This document shows positions 31,324 to 37,512 of a DNA stretch of 37,512 nt, piece after piece (within the stretch, counting starts at the first letter, position 1; each line of letters begins with the position of its first letter). Source of the stretch: Acidobacteriota bacterium. GTDB taxonomy: Bacteria > Acidobacteriota > Terriglobia > Terriglobales > Acidobacteriaceae. The stretch covers positions 1-37,512 of the forward strand of contig JABCZC010000042.1 in the NCBI GenBank assembly GCA_013289875.1. The letters run 5' to 3'. Made by a program: the position numbers and the translations under genes. The notes beneath the pieces are model-generated. The model was not told the DNA's origin, searched no databases, and saw only the letters and a list, made by a program, of their open reading frames with translations.

Positions 31324-33597
31324 TCATTGGATGAGCTCCTCTTCAGACGTTACCGGGGCTCCATATAAGCCAAGGGGCCACCAATTCCAGTCGCCGGCAA
31401 GTTGCAACAGTGCCGGCCCGACAACCATCCGCACCACAGTGGCATCAATGAACACCGCCACGGCGAGCGTAAAGCCCAGCATTTGGACGACCAGAAAGCT
31501 TCCCACGGTGAATGCAATAAAGACGGCAATCATAATTGCCGCGGCGCTCGTGATGAGCCCGGCCGTCCGCGCCAGGCCCTCGATCACTGCTGCTCTCTCG
31601 GATAAACCGCGCCGCCGCTCTTCGAGGACTCGGGCGACCAGGAAGACCTCATAGTCCATGCTCAATCCGAAGACGATGGCAAACGAGAGAATCGGCACAA
31701 TCGGGAATACGGTGCCGGTCGGTCCGTCGAGACCAAACAGTCTGCTACCGTGGCCTTCCTGAAAAACGAGAACTAGCGCACCAAATGAGGCGCCAACTGA
31801 GAGCAGATTGAGCAGAATTGCTTTGACAGCCGCAACTAAAGAACGTAGTCCAATCAGGAGCGCCAGCAAGCTCCCCAATATGACGCCAACGATCACTTTC
31901 GGCAAGCGTTCCTTAGCTACAGAATCATAATCTGCATTGAGCGCGGGAATACCGCCAACCCGCAGCGCGGCGCCGGGAACGCCGGTTATCGCGGCGACAT
32001 CGGAGGAACGCACCTCTCGTACCCATCGTATCTGTTCGTTGGGCGAAAGATTGGCGGTTGGCAGCAATTCAATCAAGGTAGCCTGGCCATCGCTGCGTAG
32101 AAAACCCTTGCGGATTGCTTCGGGCACTTGGTCGACAGCATCTGCAGTGTCAGACATTCCCGTGAGGGTGGGAAGAGATAACACCTCTTGCGCTCTGGGA
32201 TCGCTCTGGAAGCGCTTCGTCAAGCGGCTGATGGCAAGCCAGCCAGCCGGCGAGAGCGGCGGAGACTGTGGCGGCAACTCCACGATCACGCGGATGGACT
32301 GGACAATACCCGACCGCCCCATGCCCTGGAGCGTGTGCAGCGCTTTCACCGACTCGGCTGAGGCCGGGAGAGAGCCACGCTCAGGAACCCCGGGAGAGAT
32401 TCTGTGTGCCTGGAATGCAAGGACCGATAGCGGAATCCCGGCCACAAGCAGAGCTACCCATGGCCGGTGGGTTACGATGCCGCCCCACCGCGCCCACCGC
32501 TCACTCGGCGCGCACAGGCTGTCCTGCGTTTTGAATCGTCTGCCTGGAAGAGGCACTCTGGCGGCATTGATGCGATGTCCCAGCAGACCAAGCACCCACG
32601 GCAGAATGAATGTACACAGCATGACGCTCAAAACGGTTACCAGCAGGCCAGCTATGCCGATGGAGCGCAATTCGCTGATGGGCACAATCAGCAGCGCCGA
32701 AAATCCGATTGCAACTGTTGTGGCCGAGACTATCAGCGTCCCCCCCGCCTGCCGGGCAGCAATATCGGCAGCACAGCCGGGATCATATCCTTCGGCCAAT
32801 GCTTCGCGGAACCGGCTCACCATCAGCAATGCATAGTCGACGCCCAAGCCAAGGCCGAGCATCGTGGCCAGATTCTGCACCAGAATCGACAGATGCAGGT
32901 GACGCGCGAGTAGCGCAGCCGCACCCATCGCCATCGAGATTGAGAGTACTCCAACTCCCAGCGGCAATACCCCGGCCACAAGACTGCCGAAAGCCAGCAA
33001 CAGCAGCAGGAGAGTTATCGGCATCGCTCGTTCCTCGGCATGCCGGACGTCGTCTGCACTGACCTTGCGAATATCGAAGTTCAGTGGTGTTTCACCCGTA
33101 ATCTCCAGTTTGATGTTGGGGTATTGAGACCTCAGATGACCTTCCATCCAGTCTGCTTTTGTCCTCAATTGGGGGACCAACGCCTCGACAGATTCAGCCT
33201 GCGGGTCCAACCCCACGATGATCAAGGCTCCGCCGTTGTTCCCGGTAAATAGAGGATCAGGCCAATCCACACTCGAGACGGCACCCACCACTCCAGGCAC
33301 ACTACGCAATGAACTGGTTAAGAAGCCTAAGGCATCCGCGCCTTTTGCCGAATCCGGATCGGGAATACCGCTGATCACCAGAACGACGCGGTGGGCGTAG
33401 GAAGACTGGAAACGCTGCGCCAGTTCCAGGTCAACTTTTTCGGATTCTCCGCCCGTGATATGAACCGCCGTCTCCAGATGACGTTCGACCCTGAAGGAAA
33501 AGGGCAGCAGCGCAAGTGCCATGACAAACCCCGACATCGCCAACCAGAATCGGCGGCGAGCGGCACCACGGCCAGTCTTCGAGCTAGGCATTACCAT
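31324..33597 (-). CDS. MMPL/RND-family transporter
   Basis: A 757-residue inner-membrane exporter of the MMPL type, whose members move lipids or hydrophobic compounds using the proton gradient. It has two repeated halves. Each starts with one span (RRRFWLAMSGFVMALALLPF; HRPWVALLVAGIPLSVLAF), then a periplasmic domain of about 150 residues, then a five-span bundle. The conserved second-half-of-bundle motifs are GLGLGVDYALLMVSRFREA and FGLSMDYEVFLVARVLEER. The first ATG at 33597 is used; 33591 is the alternative, and neither has a clear ribosome site. It converges with the desaturase (79-base gap). The neighbourhood suggests a membrane lipid as cargo, but this is inference. Confidence 0.92.
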   Translation of the reverse strand: MVMPSSKTGRGAARRRFWLAMSGFVMALALLPFSFRVERHLETAVHITGGESEKVDLELAQRFQSSYAHRVVLVISGIPDPDSAKGADALGFLTSSLRSVPGVVGAVSSVDWPDPLFTGNNGGALIIVGLDPQAESVEALVPQLRTKADWMEGHLRSQYPNIKLEITGETPLNFDIRKVSADDVRHAEERAMPITLLLLLLAFGSLVAGVLPLGVGVLSISMAMGAAALLARHLHLSILVQNLATMLGLGLGVDYALLMVSRFREALAEGYDPGCAADIAARQAGGTLIVSATTVAIGFSALLIVPISELRSIGIAGLLVTVLSVMLCTFILPWVLGLLGHRINAARVPLPGRRFKTQDSLCAPSERWARWGGIVTHRPWVALLVAGIPLSVLAFQAHRISPGVPERGSLPASAESVKALHTLQGMGRSGIVQSIRVIVELPPQSPPLSPAGWLAISRLTKRFQSDPRAQEVLSLPTLTGMSDTADAVDQVPEAIRKGFLRSDGQATLIELLPTANLSPNEQIRWVREVRSSDVAAITGVPGAALRVGGIPALNADYDSVAKERLPKVIVGVILGSLLALLIGLRSLVAAVKAILLNLLSVGASFGALVLVFQEGHGSRLFGLDGPTGTVFPIVPILSFAIVFGLSMDYEVFLVARVLEERRRGLSERAAVIEGLARTAGLITSAAAIMIAVFIAFTVGSFLVVQMLGFTLAVAVFIDATVVRMVVGPALLQLAGDWNWWPLGLYGAPVTSEEELIQ

Positions 33598-34146
33598 GGA
33601 AGATCAGGTTCGTTTCCTGATTTGTCTGAGAGCAACGAACGACGTCGGTGATTGGACACATCCACAAATATAAATATCAGGGTGTCAAACTGGATGAAGT
33701 TCCCGCCGAAAGAATTTAGATGCGTTGTTCACTCCACGCAGTTTCACGGCAGGGGTAAAGGCACAGGAGGCACAGAGCGGCTACTATCTGCCGCCTGAGC
33801 TCCTCGCCGAAATGATAGGGGGTGGATCTGGCCGTCGCCGTAGTCCTTGCAGACTTTCTCCAGCTGGACAGTGCTCCGGGTCATTGGTGACCCATTTGTG
33901 GAAGGATCCTCATTAAATCATAGAGAGTGTACCACCCCTCAAATCCCCCGGAAGAATGTGCGTTGTTTACTGTTCAGCTTGCCTCCCGGGTTTGGCAAGA
34001 GACCCAAATGACAAGAATGGGCGATGCGGGCGAGGCTGACGTACTCACTCAGAAGATAAGTATTGCCAGCTTCCCGGCCTGCCACGTAATAATAGGAAAA
34101 CCCTCCAGGAATTTTCGATTCGGACGAGCTGTGGAACCGTTCCTAA
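33598..34146. other. Intergenic region with no supported gene
   Basis: Divergent gap between the MMPL and DUF3857 genes. Short open frames exist, for example 33725-33916, but they lack a ribosome site, family motifs or consistent codon use. A 6-bp inverted repeat, CTTGCC-N10-GGCAAG, lies at 33978-33999. An A/T-rich stretch at about 33661-33690 may hold promoter elements for the MMPL gene. Nothing firmer is visible. Confidence 0.5.
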
Positions 34147-34167
34147 GAAATCCTTCGGAAGGATTTC
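34147..34167 (+). promoter_or_regulatory. Perfect 9-bp hairpin 20 bases before the first DUF3857 start
   Basis: GAAATCCTT and AAGGATTTC pair perfectly around a 3-base CGG loop. It is followed by GTTTATTTGAGG, where GAGG is the ribosome site of the gene starting at 34187. It could be a leader hairpin protecting the mRNA 5' end, or a weak terminator using the short T-runs. No function can be assigned from sequence alone. Confidence 0.45.
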
Positions 34168-34186
34168 GTTTATTTGAGGTTCTGTT

Positions 34187-36178
34187 GTGGTCGTATTTCA
34201 GCGTCTGCTTGTCTTGTGCGTTGCCCTTGTTCCGTTCTCTGCTTTTGGATTGGCCGATTGGCAGCAACCCACTCCTGAAGAATTGAAGATGGCCTCCGAT
34301 CCGGCTGCGCCCAACGCTCCGGCGGTCTATCTTTTCCGCGAAGAAACAGTCGTCGATGACTATCACATGCACAGCATGTACGCGCGAATCAAGATCCTGA
34401 CCGAGAAAGGCAAGGAGATGTTCAGCGACATCGAGATACCCTACGAGGCCACCAATTTTTCTATTACCGACGTGGCAGGCCGAACGATCCACGCCGACGG
34501 CACGGTGGTGCCGCTCACAACTAAGCCGATCGACAAGCTGGTAGTCAAATCCGGGAAATATAAGGTGATGGAAAAGGTCTTCAGCATGCCGGACGTGCAG
34601 GTAGGTAGCATCCTCGAATACCGCTGGAAACTGCGTTACGACGACAACCACTTTTCCTCTCCCGCCTGGTATATCGCCCAACCCGTCTTCGTTCACAAAG
34701 CCCATTACCACTTCAGTCCGACCAAGTCCTCGGTGACCATCATCCACACAGAGCATGGCCACCAGGATGTGGTGAATTCGCTGGGGTACACCTTTAGTCT
34801 GCCGAGCGGAGGGAAGGTGATGGAAGTGAGGGATGGCTACGATCTAAACGTCGAGAATATTCCTGCGTTGCCCGACGAGGATTTCATGCCACCCTTCCGC
34901 AGCTTGTCCTACCGGGTGATTTTCTACTACTCCCCATGGCGGACAGCCGACGAATATTGGCGGAATCAAGGCAAATACTGGTCGAAAGATTTCGATCATT
35001 TTGCCAATCCCTCGGGCAAAATACACGGCGCTGTGCAGCAGATCGTGTCTCCCGGTGATACCGACCAGCAGAAGGTCGAGAAGATTTATGCCGCAATCAT
35101 GAAGCTCGAAAACACGAGCTTCACTCGCACACACTCCGCTGAGGAAAACAAGGCCGAAGGCCTCAAGGTGAAGAATGCCGACGATATCTGGGAGCAGAAA
35201 CGAGGGACCGCGGATGAGATTACCCGACTGTTCATCGCCATGGTCCGCGCATCCGGCCTGAAGGCTTACGGAATGACCGTTGTGGATCGCGATAAGAACG
35301 TGCTGCAGACAGGGTATCTCGACTGGGATCAATTGGATGATGAACTGGCGATTGTCCCGATCGGAGGCAAGGAAATCTTTTTTGACCCCGGACAACGGTA
35401 CTGCGAATTCGGGAAGTTGCACTGGAAACATACCATGGCGAACGGAGTGCGCCAAACAGATAACGGAACACTGATAGCGATCACTCCCCCACTGACCTAC
35501 AAAGACAACCAGACAGATCGCATCGCGGACCTCGGTCTCGATCCAGATGGCAAGCTGCACGGATTTATCCGCCTGACAATGACCGGAACGGAGGCCCTGA
35601 GCTGGCGTCATGCCGCTCTGGAGAGCGACGAAGAGGAAGTAAAAAAGGACTTTGAAGACGATCTGCGGCGACGCATGCCGCCGGGCGTAGAAATAAAAAC
35701 GAACCATTTCGTTGGGTTGATCGATTACAGCGCTCCCCTGCTTGTGCAGGTAGACGTCAGCGGAACTCTGGGCACGTCGACGGGAAAGCGGGTCTTCCTG
35801 CCCGCGGTCTTCTTCGAGGCGAGTGCGAAGCCGCTCTTTGTGCAGGAGAAGCGCGAAAATCCCATAGACCTGCACTATCCATTTACGGTGCACGATCAAG
35901 TCACCCTTGCCCTTCCTCCAGGCATGACAGCGGAAAGTGTCCCGAAAGAAAATTCGGTCCCGTTTTCTCCGTTCGCGGACTATATCGCCAAATTCGCGAT
36001 GCAGGGCAATACGTATGCATATGGCCGGCTCCTGCGCCTGGCCAACCCTTTCTATAAGGTCACGGAGTATTCCGACCTGCGCAGCTTTTATCAGAAGACT
36101 AACGCCGACGACCAGGTACAGGTCGTGTTGAAGGCCGGCGCTGCACCAACCACCGCTGCGGTACCTTCCGGGAAATAG
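34187..36178 (+). CDS. Exported DUF3857/transglutaminase-fold protein, catalytic residues lost
   Basis: A 663-residue protein with an N-terminal signal peptide (LLVLCVALVPFSAFGLA). A DUF3857 region spans about residues 30-250 (MYARIKILTEKGKEMFSDIE, MPDVQVGSILEYRWKL), and a transglutaminase-like core about 290-410. In active homologues the Cys lies in GDCKD; here that site reads GTADE, with Ala342 replacing the Cys. The His position reads as Glu (LDDELAIV). The Asp is kept (FFDPG). The C-terminal third is beta-rich. The start is GTG at 34187, with GAGG seven bases upstream. It ends three bases before the next gene, a paralogue that keeps its catalytic set. Likely a periplasmic binding or scaffold partner rather than an enzyme. 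Confidence 0.82.
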   Translation: MVVFQRLLVLCVALVPFSAFGLADWQQPTPEELKMASDPAAPNAPAVYLFREETVVDDYHMHSMYARIKILTEKGKEMFSDIEIPYEATNFSITDVAGRTIHADGTVVPLTTKPIDKLVVKSGKYKVMEKVFSMPDVQVGSILEYRWKLRYDDNHFSSPAWYIAQPVFVHKAHYHFSPTKSSVTIIHTEHGHQDVVNSLGYTFSLPSGGKVMEVRDGYDLNVENIPALPDEDFMPPFRSLSYRVIFYYSPWRTADEYWRNQGKYWSKDFDHFANPSGKIHGAVQQIVSPGDTDQQKVEKIYAAIMKLENTSFTRTHSAEENKAEGLKVKNADDIWEQKRGTADEITRLFIAMVRASGLKAYGMTVVDRDKNVLQTGYLDWDQLDDELAIVPIGGKEIFFDPGQRYCEFGKLHWKHTMANGVRQTDNGTLIAITPPLTYKDNQTDRIADLGLDPDGKLHGFIRLTMTGTEALSWRHAALESDEEEVKKDFEDDLRRRMPPGVEIKTNHFVGLIDYSAPLLVQVDVSGTLGTSTGKRVFLPAVFFEASAKPLFVQEKRENPIDLHYPFTVHDQVTLALPPGMTAESVPKENSVPFSPFADYIAKFAMQGNTYAYGRLLRLANPFYKVTEYSDLRSFYQKTNADDQVQVVLKAGAAPTTAAVPSGK

Positions 36179-36181
36179 CCA

Positions 36182-37512
36182 ATGAGACTCTGTACGATTT
36201 CGGTTTTTCTCGTAGTGTCATTCGTCGCCTGCGGACCTGCCGGGGCATCGACGCCGCCCTTTCCGGATTGGGTTACGCAGGTATCGGCGGCGGCGCTCCC
36301 GGACCATTCAAAGGATGCCAAGGCAATCGTACTGCTCGAAGACAGGCTCATCATGGTCCAGCCGGATGGTCGCGCTGTCGAGCGTCGCAGGGAGGTGGTC
36401 AAGATTCTTCGACCACAAGGCCGGGAGTATGCCAAACCGATGGCCTGGTTTTCAAAGGATGAAAAACTGCTGTCCTTTCACGTCTGGAGCATCGGACCCG
36501 ATGGGCACCAGTACACGATGAAGGACACCGAGTATCAGGAGACCGGCGCTGAGGGCGGCGGCCTGCTGTATGAGGATGAACGCGCCAAGGTTGCCTCACC
36601 CCCGGGTATGGATCCTGGGGGGGTTGTTGCCTGTGAGTTCGAACGGCAGATTCGTCCCTATATGAGCGAAGAGACGTGGGGCTTTCAGAAGACGATACCG
36701 CTCGTCCGTTCCGTTTTTGAGATTGATCTGCCGTCGGGTTGGAGTCATCTGGCTGTGTGGTTCAAACATGACTCAATTCAGCCAACAGAAGTAACTCCCG
36801 GGCACTATCGCTGGGAGGCGGCGAATATTCCGGAAATCAATCTGACGGATGTTCCGCTGGCTCCCTCGGAGCGTTCTCTTGCCGCGCGTATGGTGGTGCA
36901 TTACTCGCTGCAGAATCTGCCCCAGGGCGACGCGCTCTGGGCAAAGATCGGGAACTGGTATGAGGATCTTGCCGCGCCCCGTTCCGAAGGTACTTCTGAC
37001 ATCGCTACAAAATCCCGATCGCTTGCGACGCCGGATGCCGATTTCACGCTGCGCATTCAGAAGGTGGCGAGATTTCTGCAGGAGGAAGTTCGCTACGTAG
37101 GAATTGAAATTGGCATCGGAGGATTGCAACCGCATGCCGCCACCGATGTCTACCGGAATCGCTATGGCGACTGCAAGGACAAGGCAACGCTGCTCATTGC
37201 AATGCTTGATGCGCTCGGCATCCGCGCCACCTGGGTGCTGGTCGATACGCACCGCGGGTTCATCGATCCACGAGTGCCGTCTGTTGACGGCAATCATGCC
37301 ATTGCAGCGATCGAGATTCCAAAGGGCTATGACGATCCCTCACTGAAGGCCGTCGTTACAGCCCATACAGGCAAGCGTTATCTTATCTTCGATCCGACAA
37401 ATCCTTACGTGTCGATTGGATTGCTTCCCGAGTACTTGCAAGGCGGCTATGGAATTTTGGTTGCGGGCGGTGACAGCCAGGTGATCGAGTTACCTATCCT
37501 GAAACCTGACAG
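36182..37512 (+). CDS. Exported DUF3857/transglutaminase protein, catalytic triad kept, 3'-truncated by the window
   Basis: Open from ATG 36182 to the window end without a stop, at least 443 residues. A signal peptide opens the chain (MRLCTISVFLVVSFVAC...GAS); the Cys may be a weak lipobox. The DUF3857 domain covers about residues 35-270 (VKILRPQGREYAKPMAWFSK, FQKTIPLVRSVFEIDLPSG). The transglutaminase-like core shows Cys331 in YGDCKDKATLLIAML, His372 in DGNHAIAAIEIP and Asp404 in LIFDPTNPYVSIG, a full Cys-His-Asp set. It starts three bases after the stop of its inactive-looking paralogue, so the two are surely co-transcribed. Probable periplasmic peptidase or transamidase; the substrate is unknown. 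Confidence 0.85.
   Translation, partial: MRLCTISVFLVVSFVACGPAGASTPPFPDWVTQVSAAALPDHSKDAKAIVLLEDRLIMVQPDGRAVERRREVVKILRPQGREYAKPMAWFSKDEKLLSFHVWSIGPDGHQYTMKDTEYQETGAEGGGLLYEDERAKVASPPGMDPGGVVACEFERQIRPYMSEETWGFQKTIPLVRSVFEIDLPSGWSHLAVWFKHDSIQPTEVTPGHYRWEAANIPEINLTDVPLAPSERSLAARMVVHYSLQNLPQGDALWAKIGNWYEDLAAPRSEGTSDIATKSRSLATPDADFTLRIQKVARFLQEEVRYVGIEIGIGGLQPHAATDVYRNRYGDCKDKATLLIAMLDALGIRATWVLVDTHRGFIDPRVPSVDGNHAIAAIEIPKGYDDPSLKAVVTAHTGKRYLIFDPTNPYVSIGLLPEYLQGGYGILVAGGDSQVIELPILKPD

Noticed and set aside
34844..35899. 351-codon open frame on the minus strand
   Set aside because: Antisense to the first DUF3857 gene, with no ribosome site or recognisable motif.
1..37512. tRNA, rRNA, CRISPR arrays, insertion sequences or phage genes
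   Set aside because: None seen on either strand; no transposase, integrase, repeat-spacer pattern or tRNA-like fold was recognised.

Overview
The window looks like the chromosome of a soil Acidobacteriota, most likely class Terriglobia (inferred from gene content and moderate-to-high GC; no rRNA or tRNA is present to prove it). The centrepiece is a minus-strand block of about 19 kb (20991 down to 2092) for a group 1h/5 'actinobacterial-type' uptake [NiFe] hydrogenase, the kind known to scavenge atmospheric H2 during persistence.

Layout. 1-1871 (+): 3' end of a GRP/RhaT-like sugar transporter and a ribokinase, followed by a short frameshifted remnant of a formylglycine-generating-enzyme-like gene. 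2092-20991 (-), in order of transcription: a 33-aa micro-protein gene absent from long-ORF lists; a second, orphan hydrogenase small subunit (here hhyS2); a soluble two-PAS histidine kinase; a LuxR-type response regulator; small subunit hhyS1; large subunit hhyL; a NifU-like protein; three conserved proteins of unknown function; a maturation protease with an extra N-terminal domain; a 71-aa single-span membrane protein; a cytosolic YceI-like lipid-binding protein; then hypC, hypD, hypE, a tandem-SIS protein, a glutaredoxin/UXX-star-like protein, hypF, hypA and hypB. Many junctions overlap by 1-14 bases, so much of the block is translationally coupled.

21268-27830 (-): phosphoglucomutase, glycogen phosphorylase and polyphosphate kinase, a reserve-mobilisation group transcribed toward the hydrogenase block. 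27898-33597: a membrane-lipid-flavoured group of four genes on alternating strands (LolA-like exported protein, SAM methyltransferase, fatty-acid desaturase, MMPL/RND exporter), with a strongly structured noncoding segment between the methyltransferase and the desaturase. 34187-37512 (+): two consecutive exported DUF3857/transglutaminase-fold proteins. The first has lost catalytic residues; the second keeps them and runs off the window.

Main idea from the hunt: the second small subunit has all visible cluster ligands but no large subunit of its own. It lies directly upstream of a PAS kinase/regulator pair and just downstream of the micro-protein gene, whose C-terminal motif (PDI-x-RYL) recurs in the 71-aa membrane protein of the same cluster. 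This suggests either a new H2/redox-sensing branch or interchangeable small subunits with small membrane partners. The two-component pair probably controls the operon, and inverted repeats lie ahead of the micro-protein gene and hhyS1.
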